A stretch of 38,338 nt of DNA from Limosilactobacillus pontis DSM 8475 (GTDB lineage: Bacteria; Bacillota; Bacilli; Lactobacillales; Lactobacillaceae): contig NZ_AZGO01000049.1 in assembly GCF_001435345.1 (NCBI RefSeq), positions 15,642 through 53,979 of the forward strand, written 5' to 3'. Under the pieces are notes generated by a model. That model made no database searches. It worked only from the letters and a program-made list of their open reading frames with translations, and was not told the origin of the DNA. How positions within the stretch are numbered: the first letter of the stretch is position 1; every line of letters starts with the position of its first letter. The translations under genes and the position numbers were made by a program. Shown in pieces: positions 1-7,680 of this stretch.

Positions 1-441
1 GTGATTAAAATTATGGACAGTGTAGTTAACCGCCTTCAGCAGCTCCCGACGGGTAACAATCCCCTGGAAGTGCTGGGTACCATCAACTACCGTCAAAAAG
101 GACTGGTCAATCAACAGGTGGAGGTTTTCCTCAACGTCAAAGGGGTCGGTAATTGTTGGGGCGTCCGTTTGCATGACGTCGCCGACCACCAGCTTTTGCA
201 GGCGGTTAATGGCGATCCGGTGGGTGTCCAGGAGGTGGTCCGTGATCATCGCTAGCGAGATCAGGCCCCGGTACCGGTTGTCGTTATCGACTACCACGAT
301 CTTGGCATAGCGGTCCTTAGTCAGCACCAGGAAGGCATGGTCAAGGCTGTTGGTAACGTTGACGGTGGCCACCAAGCTGGCTGGGATCATGAACTTCTGC
401 TTGTTGGTCAAGAGCATCTGCTGCAGGTGTTGATCAATCAT
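1..441 (-). CDS. cbpB: CBS-pair protein, CbpB/DarB (YkuL) type, 3' end cut off
   Basis: The minus strand encodes 147 residues starting MIDQHLQQMLLTNKQKF, open to the window edge, so the C-terminus is missing. The visible part holds two CBS-like repeats (about residues 15-80 and 85-147), with the segments KIVVVDNDNRYRGLIS and TVVDGTQHFQGIVTRREL typical of such repeats. Small stand-alone CBS proteins of this kind in Firmicutes include DarB/CbpB, which bind cyclic-di-AMP and signal potassium and stringent-response status. The nucleotide-binding role here is inferred from family. The ATG overlaps the stop of the upstream phosphodiesterase gene by four bases (ATGA), so it is the last visible gene of the murI-rdgB-yfcE operon and is probably translationally coupled. 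Confidence 0.8.
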   Translation of the reverse strand, partial: MIDQHLQQMLLTNKQKFMIPASLVATVNVTNSLDHAFLVLTKDRYAKIVVVDNDNRYRGLISLAMITDHLLDTHRIAINRLQKLVVGDVMQTDAPTITDPFDVEENLHLLIDQSFLTVVDGTQHFQGIVTRRELLKAVNYTVHNFNH

Positions 442-977
442 GCCCGTCCCCCCTTTCGATTAAAGACGAAGTGGAGGCCGTCCACCGGCTGACTTTTACG
501 GTCATAATAGTCAACAACGAAGGAGTCGGGCGTCGTCGCCACCACCGCAAAGGTACCCCCGAGCCGGGCGTACTGCCCCCGCGGCAGACTGATGCTGCCC
601 GGGTTGATAATCAGCATCCCGCTTTCGACCGTTACCGCCAGCTGGTGGGTATGGCCGTAGCAAACCAGGTCGGCGCCTTGCTCTTGCCCCTTCAGCATCA
701 ACGGTGTCAGGGTCGTGTTAACCTGGTAACGGTGACCGTGGGTGGCATAGATCCGCTGACCGGCCGTAACCACCGTCTGCTCCAGTGGATAGTCCAGGCC
801 CCAGTCGTTATTGCCCAAGACAGCAACCTTAAACCGCTGCATCACCGGCAGGGTCGGCGCCATCTCGGTGTCGCCACAGTGAATCATGAGATCGACCTGT
901 TCTTGCCACTGTTGGGTTACTCGTTCAAGGATCCGCTGGTCACCATGGTTGTCACTGATAATTAAGGCCTTCATCAT
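438..977 (-). CDS. yfcE: YfcE/MJ0936-family metallophosphodiesterase
   Basis: A protein of about 179 residues with the full calcineurin-like metallophosphoesterase signature: SDNHGD near the N-terminus, HCGDTE, GNND, ATHGHRY and GHTH. These are the metal-binding motifs of the YfcE/YsnB family of small phosphodiesterases, whose physiological substrate is uncertain. The start is placed at the ATG that overlaps the rdgB stop (ATGA); the very next codon is also ATG, and MKALIISDNHG at 974 is equally plausible. A GTG further upstream would give nine more unconserved residues and was not used. The gene sits between rdgB and cbpB with overlaps at both ends, a compact operon seen also in Bacillus (ysnA-ysnB). 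Confidence 0.9.
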   Translation of the reverse strand: MMKALIISDNHGDQRILERVTQQWQEQVDLMIHCGDTEMAPTLPVMQRFKVAVLGNNDWGLDYPLEQTVVTAGQRIYATHGHRYQVNTTLTPLMLKGQEQGADLVCYGHTHQLAVTVESGMLIINPGSISLPRGQYARLGGTFAVVATTPDSFVVDYYDRKSQPVDGLHFVFNRKGGRA

Positions 978-1567
978 GCCCGCCACCATTCTGGAAACCG
1001 GGTCATAAAGTCACGCAGGGCCGCGCCACGGTGGCTGATGGCGTTCTTCTGGTCAGCTGTCAGCTCGGCCAGTGACTTGCCCAGGGAATCAATGAAGAAG
1101 AGCGGATCATAGCCAAAGCCGTTATCCCCCTGCCGTTCATGGAGGATCCGCCCGTCAACCCGGCCTTTGGCAACCAGCTTGGCTCCGTCTGGCTTGAGGG
1201 CCACGATGGTTGTATGGAAGTGGGCCGTTCGTTGATCGTCAGGAACCCCGGCTAATTCATGGAGGAGTTTGGCATTGTTGGCCGCATCGTCGTGGTCACC
1301 GGCGTAGCGGGCCGAATGAATACCTGGGGCGCCATTTAGGGCATCAACCACCAAACCCGAGTCATCGGCCATCACCGGTAGGTCCAGGGCCTGCATAACC
1401 GTTTTAGCCTTGATTGTGGCGTTTTCCTCGAAACTAGTCCCATTTTCATTGATGGCAATTGCCGGAAAATCGGCAAGGGTCTTGACGGTGATACCGTGCG
1501 GCGCCAGCATTTTCCGGTACTCTTGCGCCTTACCGGCATTCTTGGTAGCAATTACTAACGTGGTCAT
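974..1567 (-). CDS. rdgB: dITP/XTP pyrophosphatase (RdgB/HAM1, YsnA)
   Basis: About 197 residues beginning MTTLVIATKNAGKAQEYR. The family hydrolyses non-canonical purine triphosphates (ITP, dITP, XTP) to the monophosphate plus pyrophosphate, cleaning the nucleotide pool. Seen in the sequence: the N-terminal ATKNAGK nucleotide-binding motif, ADDSGLVVDAL with the catalytic acidic residues, FGYDPLFF, and the C-terminal SHRGAAL. Three in-frame ATGs follow the AGGAGG; the third is nine bases from it and is preferred over the first two (zero and three bases away). It lies 18 bases after murI and overlaps yfcE. Confidence 0.95.
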   Translation of the reverse strand: MTTLVIATKNAGKAQEYRKMLAPHGITVKTLADFPAIAINENGTSFEENATIKAKTVMQALDLPVMADDSGLVVDALNGAPGIHSARYAGDHDDAANNAKLLHELAGVPDDQRTAHFHTTIVALKPDGAKLVAKGRVDGRILHERQGDNGFGYDPLFFIDSLGKSLAELTADQKNAISHRGAALRDFMTRFPEWWRA

Positions 1568-1585
1568 CTGCATCATCCTCCTTGT

Positions 1586-2377
1586 CTACAGGTCAACGTG
1601 ATCACAGCTGGTGAACTGACCAGCCAGCCACTGCTTTGCCCCGGCCACCAGGTCCGTCCGGTCACCGGTCGTAAACAGCGTAATCGTTCCCCCGTTCCGA
1701 TCCGTCAGCAGGTCCTGCTCAGTCAACATCGCCTGGGCCTGCTTGATTGTCTCATGGGCCGGATCAATCAGTAAAACGTCCGGTCCCATCTTCTGCTGGA
1801 TCTCGGGTGCCAGAAACGGGAAGTGGGTACAGCCCAGGATCAACCCGTCAACCGGGTGTGAGTCAAAGAAGCTCAGGGCTGTATTGACCGTTTTCTGGGC
1901 CTGGGGCGTCCCGGTCAGGCCGTGTTCGACGACGGGCACCATCGCCTGGGCTGCATGGCTATAAACCGTCATCTGGGGCGCCAGCCGGTGGATAGTCGCC
2001 GGATAGGCTCCCTTCTCGATCGTCGACGCAGTCCCAATCACCCCGACCGTCTCCAGCTGGTGGTGGACCGCCGCGATGGCCCCGGGTTCAATCACGCCAA
2101 TTACCGGAACTGGCAGCTCACGTTGGAGGAGGGGAAGCGCCGCACCAGTGGCGGTGTTACAGGCCACGATCATCATCTTGATGTCCTGTTCAACCAGGAA
2201 ACGGCCGATGTTCAGCACCAACCGTTGTAACTCCGCCTGGCTCCTAGTTCCATATGGAAAGTGCCCCTGGTCGCCCACGAAAACCAGCGATTCGTTGGGT
2301 AACTGCTTGTGCAGGACCCGCATCACCGACAGGCCGCCGAGTCCTGAATCCATTAAGCCAATTGGCCGTTCATCCAT
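1586..2377 (-). CDS. murI: Glutamate racemase
   Basis: About 263 residues. MurI makes D-glutamate for peptidoglycan by cofactor-independent racemisation in the cytoplasm. The two catalytic cysteines are visible in VACNTAT and GCTHFP, and the N-terminal LMDSGLGGLSV is the substrate-binding signature. The start MDERPIGL follows GAGGTG with suitable spacing; an upstream ATG is in frame but has no ribosome site. It is the first gene of murI-rdgB-yfcE-cbpB, divergent from yslB across a 165-base AT-rich gap, with a good promoter candidate at 2437-2465. Confidence 0.96.
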   Translation of the reverse strand: MDERPIGLMDSGLGGLSVMRVLHKQLPNESLVFVGDQGHFPYGTRSQAELQRLVLNIGRFLVEQDIKMMIVACNTATGAALPLLQRELPVPVIGVIEPGAIAAVHHQLETVGVIGTASTIEKGAYPATIHRLAPQMTVYSHAAQAMVPVVEHGLTGTPQAQKTVNTALSFFDSHPVDGLILGCTHFPFLAPEIQQKMGPDVLLIDPAHETIKQAQAMLTEQDLLTDRNGGTITLFTTGDRTDLVAGAKQWLAGQFTSCDHVDL

Positions 2378-2436
2378 TTCGTTCACCTCATTAATTAACA
2401 TTTTAATTTAATTCGCGTAAAATTGCTTGAAACTAT

Positions 2437-2465
2437 ATTATCGTTTTCCGGAGCAAATTTTGCAA
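2437..2465 (-). promoter_or_regulatory. Candidate promoter of murI operon
   Basis: On the minus strand TTGCAA is followed after 17 bases by GATAAT, one mismatch from the -10 consensus. It lies 60 bases upstream of the murI start in an AT-rich intergenic region shared with the divergent yslB gene. Confidence 0.55.
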
Positions 2466-2503
2466 GTTTTGAAAATTTTACTATTCCCACCGCTTTTTTT
2501 AAG

Positions 2504-2509
2504 TATAAT
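2504..2509 (+). promoter_or_regulatory. -10 element of yslB
   Basis: A perfect TATAAT lies 33 bases upstream of the yslB ATG. I see no good -35 hexamer at the right distance, so the promoter may be weak or activator-dependent. Confidence 0.45.
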
Positions 2510-2542
2510 AGGATTGATTGCGATAAAGGAGCGAGAAATTCA

Positions 2543-3091
2543 ATGAGTCAAAAACGTTATAATCAATTGCTAGCCAGTCATCAGGGGCTGATGAACGGTA
2601 CCCTGCGCGATGTGATTCTCCCCAGCATCCTCGGCAAGGAGGCCGACGACATGCTCTACTGGATTGGAAAGGACCTGGCGCGGGAATATCCGGTGGCCAC
2701 CCACGATGACCTGGTCATTTTGACTCATCAGCTGGGGCTGGGGGACCTCCAGCTGCGTCGCCACGACAAGACCAGCCAGGTCTGGCGGCTGGGCGGCCCC
2801 ATCGTGGTTGAACGGATCCGCCGCGATGAGGAGCAAACCTCCTTTGGCCTTGAACTGGGCTTTCTGGCCCAGGAAATTGAATTTCAACTCGGCAGTGTGG
2901 CCGAGGCCAAGATTACCAATCGCCACCATGAGTATATCGACATCACCGTCAAGAACGACCCCCAGAGCGATGCCGATAGTGAACGCAGCGAGCTGGTAAC
3001 CTTCATCCACGTTACCGCGCCACAGGACGGGATAACAACCCCGAAGAAAAAACATAAACACTCATTGCTGAAGAAAAAACACGCTGAATAG
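2543..3091 (+). CDS. yslB: DUF2507 protein, YslB-like
   Basis: The only plus-strand gene in the window. It encodes 182 residues beginning MSQKRYNQLLASHQG, after an AAAGGAG ribosome site. The sequence resembles the Bacillus YslB family (DUF2507), small cytoplasmic proteins of unknown biochemical function related to the V4R/Bet v1-like fold; in B. subtilis yslB sits near racE and trxA, as here. Features visible: a globular core with no membrane segment, and a very basic C-terminal tail rich in lysine (TPKKKHKHSLLKKKHAE) that may be a nucleic-acid or membrane-surface contact; that role is a guess. An efficient terminator follows at once. Start at 2543 chosen because an upstream in-frame ATG lacks a ribosome site and overlaps the promoter. 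Confidence 0.8.
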   Translation: MSQKRYNQLLASHQGLMNGTLRDVILPSILGKEADDMLYWIGKDLAREYPVATHDDLVILTHQLGLGDLQLRRHDKTSQVWRLGGPIVVERIRRDEEQTSFGLELGFLAQEIEFQLGSVAEAKITNRHHEYIDITVKNDPQSDADSERSELVTFIHVTAPQDGITTPKKKHKHSLLKKKHAE

Positions 3092-3098
3092 CAAAAGA

Positions 3099-3138
3099 CC
3101 TGATTGAAGCGGAACTGTTCACTTCAATCAGGTTTTTT
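3099..3138 (+). terminator. Terminator shared by yslB and trxA
   Basis: A perfect 11-bp stem (CCTGATTGAAG / CTTCAATCAGG) with a 12-base loop, followed on the plus strand by seven T. On the minus strand the same hairpin ends in CTTTT, so it probably also ends trxA transcription: a bidirectional terminator between convergent genes. Confidence 0.9.
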
Positions 3139-3140
3139 TA

Positions 3141-3455
3141 TTATGCCGTGTATTGTTGCAGGATCTGCTGCAGCTGTTCCTTCGGGTGGTAGCCGACGAT
3201 CTGGTCAACCACCTGACCGTCCTTCTTGATCATCAATGTTGGGATACTCATGATCCGGAACTGCTGTGCGGTCGCTGGGTTTTGGTCAACATCCAGCTTG
3301 AAGAAGATGACGTCTGGCATTTCCTCTGACAATGCCTCAACCACTGGTGATTGCATCCGGCACGGGCCGCACCAAGTAGCCCAGAAATCAATCAGGGCCA
3401 CCCCGGTCGCCGTATCTTGTTCAAAACTTTGGTCAGTCGTTACATTAACAGCCAT
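3141..3455 (-). CDS. trxA: Thioredoxin
   Basis: A 104-residue thioredoxin, the usual size, with the redox-active WCGPC at residues 28-32 and the conserved cis-proline segment MSIPTLMIKKDGQVV. It reduces protein disulfides in the cytoplasm using thioredoxin reductase and NADPH; the reductase is not in this window. A GGAGG precedes the ATG. It has its own promoter (3488-3516) and terminator, so it can be expressed independently of mutS2 upstream, as expected for a stress-responsive thioredoxin. Confidence 0.96.
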   Translation of the reverse strand: MAVNVTTDQSFEQDTATGVALIDFWATWCGPCRMQSPVVEALSEEMPDVIFFKLDVDQNPATAQQFRIMSIPTLMIKKDGQVVDQIVGYHPKEQLQQILQQYTA

Positions 3456-3487
3456 TTGCTCGTCCTCCTATCGAATTGGTTACCCCT

Positions 3488-3516
3488 ATTCTAACAGAGG
3501 TGAACGACCCTGTCAC
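3488..3516 (-). promoter_or_regulatory. Promoter of trxA
   Basis: GTGACA, 17 bases, TAGAAT on the minus strand, 33 bases before the trxA start codon. The -35 end touches the lower arm of the inverted repeat at 3514-3562. Confidence 0.6.
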
Positions 3517-3562
3517 GATTGTTGCTTACTTTTTATCAGTTACTTATAAATTAACAATCGTG
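3514..3562. repeat. 10-bp inverted repeat at the mutS2 stop codon
   Basis: CACGATTGTT at 3514-3523 is the exact reverse complement of AACAATCGTG at 3553-3562, separated by 29 bases. The stop codon of mutS2 is inside the loop. No T-run follows on either strand, so it is not a standard terminator. Confidence 0.7.
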
Positions 3563-5913
3563 GCTCCATCGCCACCATTATTTGGCGCGGCATAGCCAAA
3601 GGACTTGACCCGCGGGTTACTCTGCAGGTACTGCTGGGTCCCCTTCCGCAAGGCTCCAGTTCCCTTCCCGTGAATGATGGTGACCGAAGACAGATTGTTC
3701 AATAGAGCATGATCAATGAAGTCACTGAGTTCGCTCATCGCCTGCTCATAGCGGTGACCACGTAGGTCAAGCCGGGCCGAGGTGTGCCGGGTCTGAGCGG
3801 TGTGAACAGCACTTGAGTGTCGGGGCGTCTTTTCCTTAGGCAGCGACTTCTTGGCGACCTTCTCCAGGTCTTGCTCATCAACCTCCATCTTGAGGATTCC
3901 AATCTGGACCTCCCACTTGTGGTTACCACGCTTGTCGAGCAGTTCACCATATTGACCATAGGACTTGACCAAAACCGCATCCCCCACGTGAAGGTCGTGC
4001 TTGGCCTTGGCCCGCTTGAGGACACTATTGTGCTTAAGGCGAGGATCCTCCTGGTGCAGGGCATTCAGGGCCCCCTGAGCATCGATTAGCTGATTCTCCT
4101 TAACGTTGGCCCCCTGTTGGACCTCCAGCTGACGGAGGTGGTGAATGATGCTGTTGGCCTTGCGCTTAGCCATTGATACCTGGTGGTTGGCCTGGGACCG
4201 AGCCTGGTCAAAGAGCTTATCCCGCTGCTCATTGAACCGGGACAGTTTTTCATCCAGTTCCTTCTGGGTCCGCTCATTCTTGGCAACCAGCTTACTCAGG
4301 CGTTCGCTCTCCTCACGAGCAGCCTTGCGTTGCGCCACCAGGTCACCGATCATCTGATTGAGATCCTGACTGTCATCGCTAACCAGCGACCGGGCCTCAT
4401 CGATCACGGCCGAATCAATCCCCAGCCGCTGGGCAATCTCAATCCCGTTAGATCGACCAGGAATCCCCAATAGGAGCCGGTAGGTTGGCTGGAGGGTCGC
4501 CTGGTCAAACTCCATGCTGGCGTTAATCGTTTTGGCCCGGTCATAACCATAGACCTTCAGCTCTGGGTAGTGGGTCGTGATGACCACCGTACTTCCCTTA
4601 CTGCCAATCTGGTCGAGGATCGCCATCGCCAGGGCCGCCCCCTCCTTTGGGTCGGTCCCAGCACCCAGTTCGTCCAGCAGAACCAGGCTGCGATTGGTGA
4701 TCTGTTCCAGAATCGCCTTGACGTTGTCCATGTGTCCCGAGAAGGTCGACAGGTTCTGCTCCAGGGACTGTTCATCCCCGATGTCGGCAAAGATATTGTC
4801 GAAAACGCCGATCGTGCTTCCCTCTTCGGCCGGAATGAAGAGCCCCGATTGTCCCATCAACTGGATCAAACCAAACGTCTTCAGGGTAATCGTCTTCCCA
4901 CCGGTGTTTGGTCCGGTAATCACGATTGCCTGGTAATCGTCGCCAATCTTGATATCGTTTGGGACCACCTTGTGCGGGTCAATCAAGGGATGGCGGGCAT
5001 GGCGGAGGTTGACATGGTTCTCCCGGCTCAGTACTGGCAGGCTGGCTTTCATATCATGGGCCAGGGCCGCCTTGGCGTTGATGAAGTCCAGCTTCCCCAG
5101 CACCCGTTCATTGTTTTGGATGTCATGACGGTAGGGGGCGATCAGAGCCGACAACTCTGCCAAGATCCGCAACATCTCTTGCCGTTCCTCGATCTGGGCC
5201 TGACGAAGACGGTTATTGTATTCGACCACGCCGGCTGGCTCAATGTAGAGGGTCTGCCCACTGGCACTCTGATCGTGAACCACCCCGCCGAGCTTATTAC
5301 GGTAACGGGCCAGGGCCGGAACAACGTAACGGTCATTGCGGATTGTCACCACCGGTTCACTGAGGTACTTGGCCCCCTTGCCCCGGGTGTAATGCTCCAT
5401 CTGTTGGTGAATCTCCCCCTCGGTCTTGACGATCAGCTGGCGGATTCCGTGCAACTTGGTGGAGGCCTCATCGTTCAGGCGGCCATCCGGGTCTACCGAC
5501 CGGACCAGCCGCTGGGTGATCGACGGGATGGTTACCAGTTGATCCACCAACTGGTCAAGAACGCGAAGCTTGATCTTCTTCTCTCGCATCTGTTCAAAGA
5601 AGTTTCGCACGCTCATGCTGGTCTGCAGGACCTTAGCCACCTGGGCCAGCTCCGTCCCGTTCAGGTTGGCACCGATCTTGAGCCGCTTCATCTGGGGCTG
5701 GATGTCGGCCAGCTTGGGGATCGGGATCCCACCTTCCAGGCGCAAGATATTAGCCCCATCAGTGGTCTCCGTCAGGTAGTGCTGGACCCGGTCGTAGTCC
5801 CCCTGGGGCGCCATATGTTCCAGCTCGTGGTGTCCGGCCGCCGAAACTAGGTAGCGGGCCAGCATTCCCTTGACGCGCGCAAATTCTAGTGTTTTCGTAA
5901 TCTTGTGATTCAT
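3544..5913 (-). CDS. mutS2: Endonuclease MutS2 with Smr domain
   Basis: About 789 residues, the normal length. MutS2 lacks the mismatch-recognition domain of MutS; family members act in suppression of recombination and, in Bacillus, in rescue of collided ribosomes. Visible domains: N-terminal core and clamp (to about residue 320), ABC-type ATPase with Walker A GPNTGGKTITLK and Walker B LDELGAGTDPKEGAAL, a long charged coiled coil (about 515-610), a KOW-like segment, and a C-terminal Smr nuclease domain with LDLRGHRYEQA and IIHGKGTGALR. The second ATG (MNHKITK) is used because GGAAG lies seven bases before it. It follows cvpA by 13 bases. As the neighbouring canonical mutS is frameshifted, note that MutS2 does not replace MutS in mismatch repair. 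Confidence 0.96.
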   Translation of the reverse strand: MNHKITKTLEFARVKGMLARYLVSAAGHHELEHMAPQGDYDRVQHYLTETTDGANILRLEGGIPIPKLADIQPQMKRLKIGANLNGTELAQVAKVLQTSMSVRNFFEQMREKKIKLRVLDQLVDQLVTIPSITQRLVRSVDPDGRLNDEASTKLHGIRQLIVKTEGEIHQQMEHYTRGKGAKYLSEPVVTIRNDRYVVPALARYRNKLGGVVHDQSASGQTLYIEPAGVVEYNNRLRQAQIEERQEMLRILAELSALIAPYRHDIQNNERVLGKLDFINAKAALAHDMKASLPVLSRENHVNLRHARHPLIDPHKVVPNDIKIGDDYQAIVITGPNTGGKTITLKTFGLIQLMGQSGLFIPAEEGSTIGVFDNIFADIGDEQSLEQNLSTFSGHMDNVKAILEQITNRSLVLLDELGAGTDPKEGAALAMAILDQIGSKGSTVVITTHYPELKVYGYDRAKTINASMEFDQATLQPTYRLLLGIPGRSNGIEIAQRLGIDSAVIDEARSLVSDDSQDLNQMIGDLVAQRKAAREESERLSKLVAKNERTQKELDEKLSRFNEQRDKLFDQARSQANHQVSMAKRKANSIIHHLRQLEVQQGANVKENQLIDAQGALNALHQEDPRLKHNSVLKRAKAKHDLHVGDAVLVKSYGQYGELLDKRGNHKWEVQIGILKMEVDEQDLEKVAKKSLPKEKTPRHSSAVHTAQTRHTSARLDLRGHRYEQAMSELSDFIDHALLNNLSSVTIIHGKGTGALRKGTQQYLQSNPRVKSFGYAAPNNGGDGATIVNL

Positions 5914-5926
5914 TCTCATTCTTCCT

Positions 5927-6454
5927 TTATTTAAGCGTATTAAGCATTAGCTGAGCCAGGCCCGGGGTCTGGTTGATCATGAACTGGGCCAGTCCCGAAT
6001 TAGCCAGTTGGAGTTGCCACCAACCGGCTGGCCACAGTTGAAGGATCACCAAAGCCACGTAGATCACCACGTAGCCGATGACCAGTGACAGGAGTCCCCC
6101 GGCCAACTGATCAAAGGTGCCGATCACCGGTAGCCGCTTGATCCAGCGCAGCTTGCTAATCCCCCAGTGACAGAGGATCGAGACCAGGGTGAAGATCACC
6201 AGGAAGGCAATCCCGTTATAGAAAAAGACGTTGTTGTCGACCGTCTTTAACACGGTCGTCGAATAGGCTGCACTACGGCTGACATCGGGTAGCAGACCGC
6301 TCAAGCTGGTACCGATTACCCGGGCCCCCCACTTGGCGACCAGCCAGCTGACCAGGTAGGTTCCGGCGTACAGGACCATCATTAGCAATCCCCGACGGCG
6401 GCCATTGATGAAGCAGCCAATCAGAATCAAGATAATTAGCGTTGTTAAAATCAT
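5927..6454 (-). CDS. cvpA: CvpA-family membrane protein
   Basis: 175 residues, largely hydrophobic, with four predicted transmembrane segments (about 2-20 , 27-45, 75-97 and 113-140) and the family pattern of a Gly/Arg-rich first loop (FINGRRRGLL). CvpA proteins were first linked to colicin V production; in Firmicutes (YshB) their function is not settled. The Firmicute order zapA-cvpA-polX-mutS2 is reduced here to cvpA-mutS2, with 13 bases between them, so the two are probably co-transcribed. The ribosome site (GGGTAATAAC before ATG) is weak. Confidence 0.85.
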   Translation of the reverse strand: MILTTLIILILIGCFINGRRRGLLMMVLYAGTYLVSWLVAKWGARVIGTSLSGLLPDVSRSAAYSTTVLKTVDNNVFFYNGIAFLVIFTLVSILCHWGISKLRWIKRLPVIGTFDQLAGGLLSLVIGYVVIYVALVILQLWPAGWWQLQLANSGLAQFMINQTPGLAQLMLNTLK

Positions 6455-6470
6455 GTTATTACCCGTTCGA

Positions 6471-6509
6471 TATAAAAGGGAAGCAACAGCACCATAGCCG
6501 TCACTTCCC
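6471..6509 (-). terminator. Weak terminator after the DUF1292 gene
   Basis: Minus strand: GGGAAG and CTTCCC arms (6504-6509 and 6478-6483), partly extended with mismatches, followed by TTTTATA. Probably partial termination between the DUF1292 gene and cvpA. Confidence 0.5.
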
Positions 6510-6525
6510 GATTACTCGCTATTTA

Positions 6526-6828
6526 TTAAGCATTGAAGTTCCCGTCATCATCGAGGAAGGTGTTTAAGACCTGTTCAACCATGTCCCATTCCTTATCGTC
6601 CTCGATCGGTACCAGGTCCTGCCCATCACCGTCTTCGTTGTCCGCCACGATGTAAGCCTGAATGTCAACCGAATCATCATTCTCCTGCTCGGCAGGGTAG
6701 ATGAAGATGTAGGACTTGCCATAATCGTCGGAATCGAAAGTGAACAATTCCTTAAAGAGCTGCTCATTGCCATCCTCGTCGATCAGGGTGATTAAGTTTT
6801 CATCGTTATTAGCTTGTTGTTTACTCAT
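6526..6828 (-). CDS. DUF1292 protein, YrzB-like
   Basis: A 100-residue, strongly acidic protein (many D/E, ending [16 protein letters not shown]), matching the DUF1292/YrzB family found after ireB and ruvX in Firmicutes. The function is unknown. The characteristic start [19 protein letters not shown] and the central segment KSYIFIYPA are visible. GGATG precedes the ATG. It is 13 bases after ruvX and thus belongs to the ireB-ruvX-DUF1292 operon. Confidence 0.88.
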   Translation of the reverse strand: MSKQQANNDENLITLIDEDGNEQLFKELFTFDSDDYGKSYIFIYPAEQENDDSVDIQAYIVADNEDGDGQDLVPIEDDKEWDMVEQVLNTFLDDDGNFNA

Positions 6829-6841
6829 AATTAATTCATCC

Positions 6842-7285
6842 TTATTTTAATTTCTGAACTAAGCGACCGTGACGATCCAAGTAACTCTGCAGGATGAAGG
6901 TTGCCGCAACCTCATCAATCACCTTTTTCTGCTTGGCCCGGGAGATATCGGCCTCCTCGACCAGCATCCGGTGAGCCTCAACGGTGGTCAGTCGTTCGTC
7001 TTGGAAATCAATGGGAATATCAGGAAAGCGCTGGGCGAGAAGGTCTCCATAGTGCTTAGAGGCCTCCACCCGCGGTCCTTCCGTGTTATTCATGTTCTTC
7101 GGCAAGCCGACCGCGAACCCGGCCACCTGCTCCTTGGCTACCAGCTCGGCGACGCGATCAATCCCGAAAACCTCATTGTCCTCGTCGATGGGAATGATCT
7201 CCACCGCCTGCGCTGTCCAGCCCAGGGGATCACTGACCGCAATTCCAACCGTCTTTGAACCAACATCGAGCCCCATCAGTCTCAT
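6842..7285 (-). CDS. ruvX: Holliday junction resolvase-like / pre-16S rRNA nuclease RuvX (YqgF)
   Basis: 147 residues with an RNase H-like fold: [16 protein letters not shown] gives the first catalytic Asp, [12 protein letters not shown] and [11 protein letters not shown] follow, and [18 protein letters not shown] carries the last acidic residue. The family matures the 5' end of 16S rRNA and has been proposed to resolve Holliday junctions. The ATG overlaps the ireB stop (ATGA), implying translational coupling. Confidence 0.93.
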   Translation of the reverse strand: MRLMGLDVGSKTVGIAVSDPLGWTAQAVEIIPIDEDNEVFGIDRVAELVAKEQVAGFAVGLPKNMNNTEGPRVEASKHYGDLLAQRFPDIPIDFQDERLTTVEAHRMLVEEADISRAKQKKVIDEVAATFILQSYLDRHGRLVQKLK

Positions 7286-7551
7286 TTAGTCTCACCATTA
7301 TTCTTCAGATACGACACAACCAACTCCTCGATGATCTCGTCACGTTCGTGCTGACGGATCAAGTTCCGGGCATCATTTAGGCGGGGAATGTATGCTGGAT
7401 CACCAGACAGCAGGTAACCCACGATCTGGTTGATCGGGTTATAGCCCTTCTCCTCCAGGGATTCGTAAACCGTCTTGAGGGTATCCTTGATATTCTTCTG
7501 CCGTTCCTGACCGAAGTCATAGAACATCGTTTCATCGTTATTGGTAGTCAT
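7282..7551 (-). CDS. ireB: IreB-family regulatory phosphoprotein (YrzL)
   Basis: 89 residues, DUF965/UPF0297 family. It begins [18 protein letters not shown], where the conserved Thr residues near the N-terminus are those phosphorylated by the PASTA kinase IreK/PrkC in enterococci; there IreB tunes cephalosporin resistance. The core [37 protein letters not shown] is strongly conserved. GGAGGTG precedes the ATG. First gene of ireB-ruvX-DUF1292, downstream of alaS as in most Firmicutes but separated from it by a strong terminator; the gap (7552-7630) has AT-rich TATAGT hexamers that may serve as its promoter. Confidence 0.93.
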   Translation of the reverse strand: MTTNNDETMFYDFGQERQKNIKDTLKTVYESLEEKGYNPINQIVGYLLSGDPAYIPRLNDARNLIRQHERDEIIEELVVSYLKNNGETK

Positions 7552-7630
7552 TAATCGTCACCTCCGGCTAGTCTCTTAACTATACATTTTACTATAAATG
7601 TTGGCGAATCACAATTATGTAGCCCCGTAA

Positions 7631-7672
7631 GGAAAAAGACAACCAGCTGGTGGTCCCCAGCCAATTGTCTTT
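7631..7672 (-). terminator. Terminator of alaS
   Basis: Arms 7657-7672 and 7635-7650 form a 16-bp stem (three G-U pairs) with a 6-base loop; the 3' arm ends in CTTTTT. Located right after the alaS stop codon. Confidence 0.88.
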
Positions 7673-7680
7673 CGATTAAA

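Noticed and set aside
1-255. Plus-strand open frame at the left edge
   Set aside because: Antisense to the CBS-domain gene, which is in frame from its ATG at 441 to the edge and is recognisable.
4570-5850. Plus-strand open frame of 426 codons opposite mutS2
   Set aside because: It is the antisense shadow of a clear, full-length mutS2; no ribosome site, promoter or recognisable domain.
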